Shown here: one piece after another, positions 34,975 through 46,658 of the stretch
Position numbering within the stretch: the stretch's first letter is position 1
Layout: every line of letters begins with the position of its first letter
Assembly: GCA_035582835.1 (NCBI GenBank)
Contig: JAYKAV010001000.1
Span: forward strand, 3,388,856-3,452,855
Length of the DNA: 64,000 nt
Direction of reading: 5' to 3'
Source of the DNA: Phoebastria nigripes
Taxonomy: Eukaryota > Chordata > Aves > Procellariiformes > Diomedeidae
Position numbers and translations under genes: made by a program
The notes under the pieces: model-generated
Database searches by the model: none
Seen by the model: the letters and a program-made list of their open reading frames with translations, nothing else
Told to the model about the DNA's origin: nothing

Positions 34975-37900
34975 GTAGTGACTTTCAAATTGCGTTATGG
35001 GCAGTATTTTAAGCTGTTTTTGTAGGAGCTGTGAAATCGTGTCCCTCGGAAGATCTCGATAGCGTGTGTATTTTACCCTTCCCCAGAACGGGTTTGAGAG
35101 TAGTTTCATCAACAGGTCGGTGCGTTCTGATGTCATCAAGGACAGAGTTTTTCTTGATCTAGAACTAGGAAATCTGAAAATACATTTTTTCCCTTTCCGC
35201 TCTTTCTGTTGGTTAAACTTTTTCAAATTTGTACAATCTTTTGAATAATTTGTGTTGTAGGAACTAATACTTTTGAAGATGATACCTAGTGTAACTTAGT
35301 TTGTCACTGTTGCTTAGAGACTTATTACCAGTGTGTGCAAACAAAGATAACAAAATAACAAATACTGCACATAGGGGTTTTTACCCATAGTAAAGTTTTT
35401 GTAACTAAAAATATCTTTAAACTTTATTTCCAGTTCTGTAGTCGTTTTTACTTGGTTTGTAATTGTATGTTTTTGATAGTTCAGTGGGTTAAATGTATTA
35501 CATTGTTAACGCTTTTACTTGTGATTAACTTGTAGTTTTTAAGATAGCTATAAAAAAAGGACTTTTCCATCATGATGTATTATTCATCTTTGTGTTAACA
35601 AGAGTGATGAAAATGTAGGCTTTGGGCAGGTTTAGGCTTGGTAAATTACAGTTTATAGCTTTATCCAGTTTCTTCCTTGCGTGCTAATCACAATGGTCTG
35701 GTTCACAGATTCCTGCTCATTTTCATTCCCTGCTCATTTGGATGGTCCTTGGTTGTGGAAGGTGTGTGTGAAGGCTGGTCACGTACAGAAACGGTGATAA
35801 CACAGGGCTGCACGGTTCTTTTCTCTAGTACTTCCATAGTTTAGAAAGCTTAAGTGGGAAGTACATCTGCACATAAGGTCTTTTGCAGAGTTTGTAGGTT
35901 GCTTAATTTAACTGTTGAATGGGCTCTGAGAGGTGTAATTAAAGAAACCAGAGCTCACCCAGCTCGTCAGACTGCCTAGGGAACTGGTCTAACATAGTGG
36001 TTTTCAACAGTGTTATCTGTGGGTTATGGGGGATCCCTGGATCAGGACGTGTAGGTTCAGGTAAGATGAAGCACACACAAACTTTTCTGCAATGTGTGTG
36101 TTTACAATATTTGAAGGGAAACACTTTTAGAATTTTACATATGAATATGCATGTGATTTCTAAGCTTTTTCCAAGCAAACAGCGTGATCAGAATTTGTTC
36201 TCCTGTGTACAGTTATTCTCTGTGTATAATTTGTTCTAGAGCACAGAACTGCAGTGTGCCATCATGAGCCTCCTACCTACGGGTGTTGGGAAAAAATAGC
36301 AGCAGTACTCAGTTGTCACAGAGGCCTTATCGTTTGAATCTCCTTGCAGCAAGCTGGTGTGGCATCGCTTCCCCAGAACATATATTTGATTTGTCACAGA
36401 TATCTTAAACTTTTCATCTAAGCTGGAATGCCTTACAGTAGGAAAATAAGGTCAAAAGATACAAACATTCCTGTCATATCTCTACAGTATCAGTTAAGGT
36501 CCAGCATTGAAAACCACTGTATGGTTTTTTTTCCGAAGATGGGAACTGGGTATTTCTAGTCCAACAAGCCTGAGATGAAGGAAGAGACTTGGAGGGGTGA
36601 GATGATGCTGTTATTGGGCATGTGAGACTTGTAAAATCAGTGACTGAATACCGAATCTTAGACACTCGTGTTTTTCTAGCGCTGGACTGGGGAGAGGTGC
36701 TTCTGTAGAAGAATTTGAAATTGCCTGTCTATGATTACTTTTTGAATGTCAAGGGATAAGTTATTTTGCATGTTGGAATCTCTTAGTTCCTTTGCTTTGT
36801 GCCCTGACCAGTGCATGTCTTGCAAAAGCATGCACAGTATGCTGCTTTGAGGTATCTAGTCCAAGTATGAGTAAGTTTGTGGGTGAAGTGATGCTAAATA
36901 TGGGAAGCTTGCCTATTGCCTAATATTCCCATGTCAAATAGCAAGGAGATTAAAGATGAGGTTTATTTTGAGAGCTTTACACATACGTGACAGATACAGA
37001 GCTGGTGTACTTGCAGAGAAGCACTTAAGGTGGTTGAGAGTTTTACTGTGTAACGGAAGCCAATTCTGGATAGCATTTTACTTAGCTTTCCTTAACCTAC
37101 AAAGGTAAGGTTTATTTTTTCAAAAGGGAGTATTTATTTTTTCTGGTAGTACTAGTAATTCCTTTTGCACAAGAAGGAGGAGAGTTAGGGGGTGCAGGAA
37201 AATGCATAGCATCCATCACATGTTAAGAAATACGGTACTTTTACCGCATCTGTTGAATGCTTAAGCAAGCTGTTTGGTCAGACAGCTGTTAACTTTTGTC
37301 TGGGGACATTTGAAAGAACAGAACTTCAGTGTAAACTCCACTTCATCAACACTGCCTTTTCAAGTTACTGGAAGTGTTTGAGTACTTGTATGTTAAAATT
37401 AATTCTCAAATTTAATCTTTTGAATTTCTTGTCTTATTTGGGAAATTCAGTAGAATAATTGCTTTGTTTTTCTTTTCTGGTATCTTCACAAATGGTTTAG
37501 TTCAGGAAGCTGAAGCAATGGATGCACGTTACAAGCTATGGGACTTCGTAACAGAGTAATGAAAATGAAGAGTCACTATCCTATCCTGGGAAAAAAAGCA
37601 GTGTAGTGATCTTCTTAGCTATGTTTTTCCTTGCTACTGTTTTTCCATTTTTTAAAAAAATTATACAGTAAACATGATTACTGAGATGGTCATACCCAGA
37701 AGTTCATTTTTTTCATTAAAAATGGCTAGTTTCTTATCTCACTAAATACACAACAACTTAAAATTCAGCCTTAGAATTGTTCCATAGTGCTCCTAGTTGT
37801 TACATGCAAGTGAGCTGGGTGGAGTATTTCATAAATGCAATATTAAAAAAAAAAACAACCAACAACAAACTTCTTTGGTGATTTCAGTTACATTTTTAGC

Positions 37901-38190
37901 ATATCTGTACTCATCTCCTTTGCAGCTTCCAATAGGTAAATTCCACTTCAGAATAATTCACAGAACTTCTTCACTTGTTAAATTTGCATGTCATACAAGT
38001 GTCTGTATTGTATGCAGCACAACTGATACTCCACGTGTAATGTATCCACAGTTTGCATTACATGGGAGTTTTTTTGCTTTTGTTTGTATCTATTTTCTTT
38101 TGAAGCTTCTTTGTAAATCAAGAAATACTGTATGCAGAGGAAAATAAAATGTGTTTAGATACTCATTCTTTTTTCTCTCTTCTGTTACAG
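34975..38190 (+). other. SIAH1: SIAH1 intron before the main coding exon
   Basis: The intron runs from GTAGTG to a strong acceptor, TTTTTTCTCTCTTCTGTTACAG, trimmed here to its pyrimidine run and TTACAG. It is phase 1 relative to the long isoform, with one base of the Glu codon upstream. It contains a probable hAT-like transposon relic at about 35995-36521. I see no additional coding exon. Confidence 0.85.
35995..36521. mobile_element. hAT-like nonautonomous DNA transposon relic
   Basis: The left end contains AGTGGTTTTCAACAGTG and the right end GCATTGAAAACCACTGTATG. Their terminal inverted repeats share a perfect 12-base core, AGTGGTTTTCAA. Ends of the type CAGTGGTTCTCAACC are characteristic of hAT-Charlie group elements, recalled from memory. 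The left interior GTGGGTTATGGGGGATCCCT also resembles such elements. About 527 bp, no coding capacity. No clear 8-bp target-site duplication is visible, as expected for an old copy. Confidence 0.6.
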
Positions 38191-38192
38191 AA

Positions 38193-39041
38193 ATGAGCCG
38201 TCAGACTGCTACAGCACTACCTACAGGTACCTCAAAGTGTACGCCATCACAGAGGGTGCCTGCACTGACTGGCACTACAGCTTCCAATAATGACTTGGCT
38301 AGTCTCTTTGAGTGTCCTGTGTGTTTTGACTATGTGCTGCCACCAATTCTTCAGTGTCAGAGTGGCCATCTTGTTTGTAGCAACTGTCGCCCCAAACTTA
38401 CGTGCTGTCCAACTTGCCGAGGCCCGCTGGGCTCCATTCGTAACCTGGCTATGGAGAAAGTTGCCAATTCTGTACTATTCCCATGTAAATATGCCTCTTC
38501 CGGATGTGAGATAACTTTGCCACACACAGAAAAAGCAGACCATGAGGAGCTGTGTGAGTTTAGGCCTTATTCCTGTCCATGTCCCGGTGCTTCATGTAAA
38601 TGGCAAGGTTCTCTGGATGCTGTAATGCCACATCTGATGCATCAACATAAGTCAATTACAACACTTCAGGGAGAAGATATAGTGTTCCTTGCTACAGACA
38701 TTAATCTTCCTGGTGCTGTTGACTGGGTTATGATGCAGTCTTGTTTTGGCTTTCATTTCATGTTAGTATTGGAGAAACAGGAAAAATATGATGGTCACCA
38801 GCAGTTCTTTGCAATTGTACAGCTGATAGGAACACGCAAGCAAGCAGAAAACTTTGCTTATCGACTTGAGTTAAATGGTCATAGGCGGCGATTGACTTGG
38901 GAAGCAACTCCTCGATCTATTCACGAGGGAATTGCAACAGCCATTATGAATAGTGACTGTCTAGTCTTTGACACCAGCATTGCACAGCTCTTTGCAGAAA
39001 ATGGCAATTTAGGCATCAATGTAACTATATCCATGTGTTGA
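38193..39041 (+). CDS. SIAH1: SIAH1 E3 ubiquitin-protein ligase (main coding exon, 282 residues)
   Basis: SIAH1 is a RING-type E3 ligase that binds substrates through a PxAxVxP-type degron and directs them to the proteasome in hypoxia, Wnt, apoptosis and stress signalling. The whole 282-residue protein sits in one exon. A C3HC4 RING has ligands C41, C44, C55, H59, C62, C65, C72 and C75. Two SIAH-type zinc fingers follow, with ligands C98, C105, H117, C121 and C128, C135, H147, H152. The rest is the dimeric substrate-binding domain; W178 and M180 of the degron groove are present. All these residues are intact. As I remember the human protein, it is nearly identical; Thr17 here replaces Pro. 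I take ATG 38193 for the short form because it is the conserved MSRQ start and has G at -3 once the upstream exons are spliced. The acceptor AG is at 38189-38190, so the long isoform continues into this frame. The stop is TGA at 39039-39041. Confidence 0.99.
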   Translation: MSRQTATALPTGTSKCTPSQRVPALTGTTASNNDLASLFECPVCFDYVLPPILQCQSGHLVCSNCRPKLTCCPTCRGPLGSIRNLAMEKVANSVLFPCKYASSGCEITLPHTEKADHEELCEFRPYSCPCPGASCKWQGSLDAVMPHLMHQHKSITTLQGEDIVFLATDINLPGAVDWVMMQSCFGFHFMLVLEKQEKYDGHQQFFAIVQLIGTRKQAENFAYRLELNGHRRRLTWEATPRSIHEGIATAIMNSDCLVFDTSIAQLFAENGNLGINVTISMC

Positions 39042-39590
39042 AATGGCAATCAAACCTCTTCAGGCCAGTGTTTAAAAACGTTGCATTTAATTTAGCAGAA
39101 ACTAGGGTAACCATCTTTGACTGTCAGACAAATTATTTGGTAGATGGAGGGTAGACATATATGAAGGTAAATAAAAGGAAAGGCTGTTAAATTACAGGAA
39201 GCAGTTGCATGTAGTAACACTAATATATTTAAAATAAGTCAACAGTAAACCACTGAAAATATATATACACCCAAAATGGGCATCTTTTGTATTAAGAATT
39301 GATTCTACAGGAAATGTTGTAAAATAATTCTAAAAACTTGTTTGTAGATTGATTGTACTGTTGAAAAGGATACTGTTTCGTGTTTTTGTTTGTGTTTTTT
39401 TCCTCCCCCCTTTGACTGACAAGCCATGTTGAGCGGTCTGGTCTCTGGCCGCTGCTTCCCCTCCTCCCCCCCCCCCCTTTGTAAGTCACTACATAGTATT
39501 GCTGCTGTTTGTGTATATTTTTTGTGTATTTGCTAATTTTTATTAACTTCTAGTTTTTCATTAAATAAATATGACTTTCTTTTCTGTAAT
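39042..39590 (+). other. SIAH1: SIAH1 3' UTR with candidate poly(A) signals
   Basis: The sequence after the stop is AT-rich. AATAAA hexamers occur at 39170-39175 and 39564-39569. The second is followed by T/G-rich sequence and is the better candidate for the main polyadenylation site, giving a 3' UTR of about 550 bases. A pyrimidine-rich block with 12 consecutive C lies at 39466-39477. Further AATAAA motifs downstream, for example 41696-41701, leave room for longer 3' ends. Confidence 0.55.
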
Positions 39591-42500
39591 TCAGGTTTTT
39601 CTCTTTTTTGTATCTTTTTAAAATTAATTACAGGTGTCATCTTTTGATATGCATAATTGCTATGGTAAAACTTACATTTCTGTATGTTTGGTAAATTTTG
39701 TCTCTTTCCAGTAGTCAATTCATTGGTGATACTGTTCTTAATTGAGCTATTTTGTGAATGTACTGAACTCGAAAGGAGTAATTATGTTCAAAGATGTATC
39801 AGGAAAGAAAGCTCCTTTAAAAACAGGTCTAGATGTTGTTGTACTTTGAGTTACCTTCTAACAAAAATGAACAATTATTAAGAATTTTCCGAATTAAAAA
39901 TTAATAATAATTCACGTTTCAAATTTAGAGATGCTTAGAAACTTGATTGCATCCTTGTATTTGTTGGGTTTGCAGTACAAAGAAGGTATTGTCTTACACA
40001 GTATTTGTAATTATAAAAACAGACCATTTGTTTTTTTTTTTTAAAAAAAGGCAGTCAGAATGAGATGTTTTCAGTCTTTTTATATTTGTTATTAAAAGAA
40101 TACCTGGCAAATTAAAAAAAAAACAACTTTTGCTTTTTGCTTTAGCTCAAAGTTTGACACATTGATACTCTTGCTCAGTTTCTTGTCTTCACGTCTTTTG
40201 GTTGTTAACTAAAGTAACTGTCTTGAACTGATTTTTGTATATTGTTTTAGTGATGATACACATTACAATGCAAATAATCTCTTACAGGTGTGATTCACCA
40301 GCCATAAAAGCTTTTGAAGGATATTGGGCTTTATGCGGACTGCCTATATGTGAAAAATTTAACCATGAATGTGTATGGTATTTGTGTTACAAAACATAGA
40401 CATGGAGACAGAAAAAAGAGTAAGGTGAAAAGCTGGTTCATCTCAAGCTACTTGAAAGAAATCTTTGTCAAACCTAGTAGTAGTGGGCATCTGTTTGGAG
40501 AGGTGGTCTGGCTATTAACTACTTTTGTAACACATTAAAATACAGTTTATTTACTGTGCACTGTCTTACCTTTCTTATCGGAAGTTGATCTATTAAGACA
40601 ACACTTGTTCTTATTATTTTGATGCATGATGAGGTAAGTAGTTCTACAGGTAAGGAACATAAAATCCATCAGGTTGGGTTAATAAAATACGACAGAAATA
40701 GTTGGCTTCACGTAGTGAAAGTAAAAAGTTTCACTTCTTAAAATTTGATATTAAGGCTGTTCAAACTGTGCACAGATTTCACTTAAAAGATGTAGTGGTA
40801 CCTTGTGACAGTAGATAAATGCTTCCAAAAATCCTGCAATCTAGCATTTTTTCTTTATGAATATACAACTAATTGTTTGCAGTCTTCTAAATTCAGTAAT
40901 TATTCTCATCTAATTAAGCTTGTCTACATTTACCTCAGGTTTGTCTTCTGGTCTTTGACAGAAACTTGGCTAAATACTTCAAATATTTTTAGAGGAATAC
41001 ACTGACTCACCATCTCACTTGCTCACTCGTGCTTGGCTGGCTTGGACTGAAGCTTGCCTGCCAAGGTTATCTGATTTTCAGGTCTCCAGTTTTGTTAAGA
41101 AAATCTAGCTAAGAACCTGTAAGAACCCTCAGCACTCTGATACTTACAATTAGAGAGTAACAGGGCTGCGTAAGCACACAAGTTGCATAAGACTGTTCTC
41201 TGCTGCTGCTTGTACTTGGAATGGTTCAACTTGTGTCCCCAAAAGAACTGTGACTCTTAAAACCTTGTTGCGCTGATCTGCAGTGATTTTATTTAGGCTA
41301 GAATGGGCTGAAGATCAAGACTATACTTTTGAAGGGGACTTCAAAAATTGCATTTGTAATGAGCTTTAGAAACTAACTGGTACGGTCAGANGGTTTTTTA
41401 TGTTTTACAGATGACAAGTGCTATAGCATAACTAATGTATGCTGACTTACTGTAATGTAAACTAGTATTACTCCATTTGGTGTTTAAAAAAAAAATCTGT
41501 ATAAAACATTCAATGTCCATCATCAGATGGAATGATTAAACAAATTATACTTAGGCCCAGATCCTCAAAAGTATTAGAAGCCTAATTCAGTGGATCTCCT
41601 CTAAAGAGTTGAGGATCTGGTAAGTCAACTACCCTCTGTTATACATGAAAAAAGAAAACGTACTAGAAATCTGTACAGTTTACTACCTTATCTAAAATAA
41701 ATGGTGTATTAAAGCCTGGCACTGTCTTAACGTTAGCTATTTATTTTAGAAAGTACTATTTTACTTTGCTGTATTGGGAAAGAGTATTCAAATTTGTCTT
41801 TAATAGATGAAATGCAGTAGATCCTGCATTTGTCCACTAGCACTACCTCCATTGTTTTTCATTGCCCTTTAAAAAAAAAAAGCCTTAAAAGGAAAATGTT
41901 TGACAAATGTGGATGTTAATATTTGGGTTCTGTTTTGACATTTCTTGCTAGTTCTTGTTTGCAGTGCTGCTTTAAAATTAAAGCAGGTGAGCTGTTTTGT
42001 ATTGCTGCCTATACTGTTGTATTATCCAGTATCTTTTTCAAAGCTACTATGATTAAAGCATGAATTGCACTAGTGGGATAGTTGTTACCTGTAGCAATTT
42101 ACCATGTGGATAGAGGAAAGGAGCTACCACTGCTTGCTTTTTTACCTTTAATAAGCTTAGTTATCTGATGGTATATTCTGAGGGACACGTTTAATATCAG
42201 GCCCATTTAACCGTCCGTTGCAAAGCAGAATAATCCCTAGTGTATTGAAATTACGTTAAAAGTTCTTTACTGTTCTGGCTTGCTGCTGCACAGACTGTTA
42301 TTCTTGACAGTGGTCAGTGGAAGCAAAAGAAAAGGCACTGAAGTGTGTCTATAGTATCTGATTTAACGGGTAATGCTTAAGTTTTATTTTAAAAATCTCA
42401 ACAAAGTAACATAACCAAGTCAGCTCTGCAAGCAGGAACATGAAAGGTGTAAGTAAATGCCTATTAGTATCCTCAGAGTGGCATTAAAACCCTCACCTTT

Positions 42501-44402
42501 CGGATAAAGTCCATGTGGACAAGACTTACGAATTGGAATGGTGTGGCAGACAAAGTCATTGCTTAACTTTCCTTGGGGGCAACTCCCTGTTCTTCCATAG
42601 CAAAATCGCTGTGGAAACTTCTTTTACAGTACTTACTATCTTTCAAAAAAATGCAGTTTTTTCTACATGTATAAACAGACTGCACTGGAATTCCACGCAC
42701 GTCTGTTTTCTCACTAGTGCAAAGTAGTGCAGGATTGTTATTTGATCTGCATTAAGTTTGGTAAAGAATTTTTTTTTCCCTTACTGGTTTTGATTAAAGG
42801 CAAAGCAGCACATTAGTGATCGTACTTTTCTGGTGTTTTACTGATTGTCTAGTTTCTTTGCACTTTTTGTGTTCAAGTAAGGCAGAAAGTATCCCGAGAC
42901 TCTGTGTTTGTTGCCTCTTACCCTTGGGACTTAGCTAGTGAATGACTAAGAGTAGAATTCTTAAAATAGTGAAACAAAAGGGGTTTTTATTTTTATCATT
43001 TTATTAGATGAAGTCTTCTGTGAAAGTTGTAAAATCTTTTGTAAATCAGGTGCAGAAATACCCAGTGAATTTGTTACTATCAGTGCTATTATGGTCCAGG
43101 TAAATCAGCTTTCTATCTATGGAAATGAAAGCAAAACAAACTATTACTTTTGATTTATAGGCTGCTTCTATAATAGGCTTTTGTCACTGATACAATTTGC
43201 ATTTCATAAGCACACTTGAGTTTATTTCAGAATTAATGAGCAAGAAGAGAATGTAACATACTGGGTTTTCTCTTGTGCTTGACCCTAGTATAAAACAATG
43301 AAAAACTCAAGGATCTTACATTAAGTAAGTTTAAATTTCTATCTTCACTAACATTCAAGGGAAGATAAGAGACAAAGCGATCAACTGAGATGGGATACTA
43401 ACAGACTTTCTTAAACCTTAAATTATTCACAGTATGCAGTACCTAATGCAATTTAATGATCCAGTATTTTCTTGGCATTGTTTAAATGGATTTAATTTTT
43501 ATAGGCTAAACTCCGAATGTAGGCATCCCAGAATCAGGTTGATTTGTATCAGGTAAGAATGAAGGACGTGTACTTTGTCCTGCCAAAATGTTACAAGGCT
43601 TTTTCATAAGGTCTTCAAATATGCTCCACCTACTTCTGGTGCTGTAAGTAAAACTGTGCATACTTTAGTGCATGATCTCCCTTCCTCACAGGAATTAGTG
43701 CATTTCCATTCTTCTGGAGTTGCTTCCTCTATTTAGGTTTGAAACATGATGTCTGCGCTGACCTTGCTACAAACTAGAACTGAGTGCTGAAAGGACTTAC
43801 TAACTTAATTTAGACCATATTGCTTCTGTTCAAATCCCTTAAGCATATTTTTTAGATTTCAAAAACCTTGTTTTTCCTGTGATGCTACTGCTCCTTAGCA
43901 TATTGAATGTTTCTTCCTAAATAAGTAAACTCTTGCACTGAATCAGTTTGCTTTTCGGTAACAACCCCATCTCTTAGACTCTCTCGCTGTGCTGCATTTG
44001 CCACCATTTGTGTTCTCTGAATATAGCTCACAGAATTGCGTATTATTCCCTGTTTGTGGGTGTGTCCTCTTTAAAGATGTAATCAGCTGCTGACATTTAA
44101 ATACATATATGCCAGATAGAATTCCTTAGCTTTTCTCAACAGCTTCAGCTTTCTCATGCTTGAATCCATCAGGAAAGGAGTATTTTTTTTTAAGATTCTT
44201 TGCTGATGATAGTAAAAAGCAGCAAATGCCTGTAAAATGTGGTTTCAGGTTGTTAACTTCTGAAGTAATATTTTTATTTTGATTGCATTTATACCCACAT
44301 TTAAACAATCAAGTTTAGCTCATAGTTATACTTGATACATGTATAGCTGATAGTTACTGATCTCTATTAAATTTGATACAGAAGTAATCTCAGCCTGTCT
44401 GC
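39591..44402. other. Tail-to-tail spacer between SIAH1 and LONP2
   Basis: About 4.8 kb separates the likely SIAH1 poly(A) site from the LONP2 stop codon. No coding exon is recognisable. It must contain the LONP2 3' UTR at its right end. On the minus strand an AATAAA occurs at 44273-44278, 125 bases past the stop, but it lacks a convincing GU-rich element, so the real site may lie further left. An inverted-repeat relic sits at 41554-41622. Confidence 0.7.
41554..41622. mobile_element. Short palindromic MITE-like relic
   Basis: CCAGATCCTCAA at 41557-41568 is matched exactly in inverted orientation by TTGAGGATCTGG at 41609-41620. The block resembles an ancient reptile/bird repeat I remember, with ends GGCCCAGATCCTCAAAGG and an interior like AGGCACCTAA; here the interior has AGAAGCCTAATTCAGTGGA. 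About 66 bp, noncoding. Superfamily not assigned. Confidence 0.65.
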
Positions 44403-44624
44403 TTAAAGTTTGCTATTCAAATGCTCAACTCTGGGCTTAACTGCAAATCCTCCATCAAAAGCTGCATTAAGAACTTCATCTAGACAGCTTGCCATAACAA
44501 AAGTCAAATCTTGCCGTATATTCACTGCAATTTCTTCAAGATCTTTTTCATTTCTTCGAGGAATGATAATTCTCTTCAGTCCAGCTCGGTGTGCTGCCAG
44601 GACTTTGTCTTTAATTCCCCCAAC
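44403..44624 (-). CDS. LONP2: LONP2 last coding exon (protease C-terminus, SKL)
   Basis: LONP2 is the peroxisomal Lon protease, an ATP-dependent AAA+ serine protease for quality control and processing of matrix enzymes. This 222-base exon gives 73 residues and a TAA stop (44403-44405). It starts in phase 0 after the acceptor TATTAG (AG = 44625-44626) with VGGIKDKVLAAHRAG. The second Lys of IKDK is the catalytic lysine of the Ser/Lys dyad, residue 786 if the protein has the usual 852 residues. The exon continues with IIIPRRNEKDLEE and CLDEVLNAAFDGG, both typical of Lon C-termini. It ends with Ser-Lys-Leu, the canonical type 1 peroxisomal targeting signal, which separates this gene from mitochondrial LONP1. 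The residues just before SKL differ from the human ones I remember. Confidence 0.97.
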   Translation of the reverse strand, partial: VGGIKDKVLAAHRAGLKRIIIPRRNEKDLEEIAVNIRQDLTFVMASCLDEVLNAAFDGGFAVKPRVEHLNSKL

Positions 44625-46467
44625 CTAATAAGGAGAAGAAAGATATATAAAAAATCCATTACACTAATCTAATGAAGTAATTATTGTAACAAATCACATC
44701 ATGAGTTAAATTTTAATGAAAGGTTCTCCCTCCCCCAATCATTTAGGAAAACAATTAAAAATGCAGCAGTAGTTTTAGCTCATTATATGCTTAATGAGGG
44801 AAATATGTTAATATGCTACAGTACCCCTTCTGTAATAGTTAAGAGGAAAAAAATTTCAAAATTAAAAAATAATATAGGAATGCAGGTACAAGAGTATTAA
44901 TACTGGCAAAGTCATTACTTTTCAGGAATTTTTTTTCGTAAGAAAGATGACCTTAACTCAATTTTTTCATACAGCGTGCTGAAATCCTACACCTACATTA
45001 GAACAGGAGATTTTCAAGATAAAGGCAGTATTAGGTTTAGGGGGAAGGTAGATAGTCTTAAGGATGCAGTGCCACACGACAAATAACTTGAGTTGTACAA
45101 CAGAAAAGGCACGGAAAAGCAAACCTGTGCTCCAAAACTGCAAAGATGGCTTTGTTCTAGAAAAACAGGCATCACTTCAATAAGCCACCTGTTCGAGTTT
45201 GTAAGGCAATGTGAACACGGGTTCTAAATTAGTTTTTCTTTTAGTCACAGCTGTAGCTTCTTCCCCTTGAACTCTTTTCTAATCCTATTTAAAGACCATC
45301 TTACAGAAGAAACTTGTAATTTTACAATGCTTTAGAGGAAAGGAAAGCCTTGTATTACAGCACAAAGGGCAAAATATAGGCTGTTCTAAAACAAGGTAGT
45401 AGTGAACCGTAAGTCCTCGCGGTGATCAGTCTAGTCTGGACAATGCTACACACTTACCACATTGCTTGCTTTCAAGGCAGCAGATGCAGTTAATGGCATG
45501 CTCGTATGAATTAAATTACTAATAATAGTAAGATTCTAGACAACATTCAGAAGGAAGGTAAACCTGGTTTAGTATTTACAGATACCTAACTTTTGCACCA
45601 ACAGGCAAAGTTTGGTCNCTGGTGCAGCAAAGGCAATTTATTTGGAAAGCTACGATCAGAGTTAATGCAGTGTTTATTTTTCACTAGAGCCTTGAACAAC
45701 AGTCAATCTTGTCACTCCAACTGCCACCAGAATGCTATTTCAGAGATACTTCTAGTCTGCTACCTTACCATGTTACCTCTGGTTTACTCTCTACTGAATG
45801 AAACAAAATACTATTTTCCAACTTTATCCTTCATTTATCCAACGTTTGGTATGAGATGGTAACTCCCACATCTGCTTAATCACTTATGCCAGGCTCCGTT
45901 TGATACTTAAAACTAAAACTGTGTTTGTTTGAAAACTTTTCTTTGCCCTCATGCTTTGAAAAAGCTTTGTGGGGATGCCATTCCACTGAACTACATACAT
46001 GGAACAAAATTTAAGAAGAATCTAAAAATACATGTATAGAGATGGTTTCAAAAGTAACCTATATGCAATTACTGTAAGAGCTTTAAGAAACAACTTTTCA
46101 AAGAAACTGGAGATACTTCTGTAGTAATAGTTTGAGGAAGCATGTTCAGAAATTGCAATACATATTTTGGAACCATCTTGAATTTTAAGATTTCTAGGTT
46201 TCCTTTCTAACTAGACAGTTTAATGTGCTTTCCCTGAAAACAGCATCAAGACTAGCTTTAACATTCAATACGAAGCAGACAGAGGCGTGGTACAGTACTA
46301 CAGCAGGCTGGCTTCCATCAGCCTCTTACAACTGCACCAGAGGAGACTGGATTGCTGCTAAAGAATGATCCAGCCAGACTTTGCTTTTGTAAATGGCTAT
46401 AAACAGATTTCATATCCAGAATATGGAGAATTAATACAACTTAGCTCTTTTCTCAAATGAAGCTTAC
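44625..46467 (-). other. LONP2: LONP2 terminal intron
   Basis: On the minus strand the intron runs from GTAAGC to TATTAG in phase 0. It is AT-rich with no recognisable repeat family or internal exon. Confidence 0.9.
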
Positions 46468-46658
46468 TGGAAGAACAAGGCCTCTTAGTGTAATTTCTCC
46501 TGTCATGGCTACATCTGAACACACCAGCCGCCCACTGAAGAGTGAAGCAAGACAGGTTACTATGGTAACACCAGCAGATGGTCCATCTTTTGTGACAGCT
46601 CCAGCTGGGAAGTGCAGATGGATGTCAGTGTTGTCAAGGAGATCAAAACTTCCAGAAG
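46468..46658 (-). CDS. LONP2: LONP2 exon with the catalytic serine
   Basis: This 191-base exon encodes about 64 residues of the S16 protease domain. It enters in phase 1 after the acceptor CCTTAAG and completes an Ala codon whose G lies in the previous exon. It then reads [32 protein letters not shown] and [19 protein letters not shown] holds the nucleophilic serine, residue 743 if the usual length holds. It lies exactly 43 residues before the catalytic lysine in the next exon, the same spacing as in bacterial Lon. It leaves at CCA|GTAAGC in phase 0, joining LVLP to VGG. No frameshift or stop is seen. Confidence 0.97.

Noticed and set aside
34127..34988. Open frames of up to 279 codons across the proximal CpG island
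   Set aside because: They cross the 140-base N gap and owe their length to unknown bases and GC-rich composition.
38290..38514. Second plus-strand frame inside SIAH1
   Set aside because: Out-of-frame shadow of the SIAH1 RING region, with no independent support.
44410..44628. Plus-strand 72-codon frame over the LONP2 last exon
   Set aside because: It is the antisense shadow of a real LONP2 exon; the same applies to the plus-strand frames at 46457-46663 and 55868-56080.
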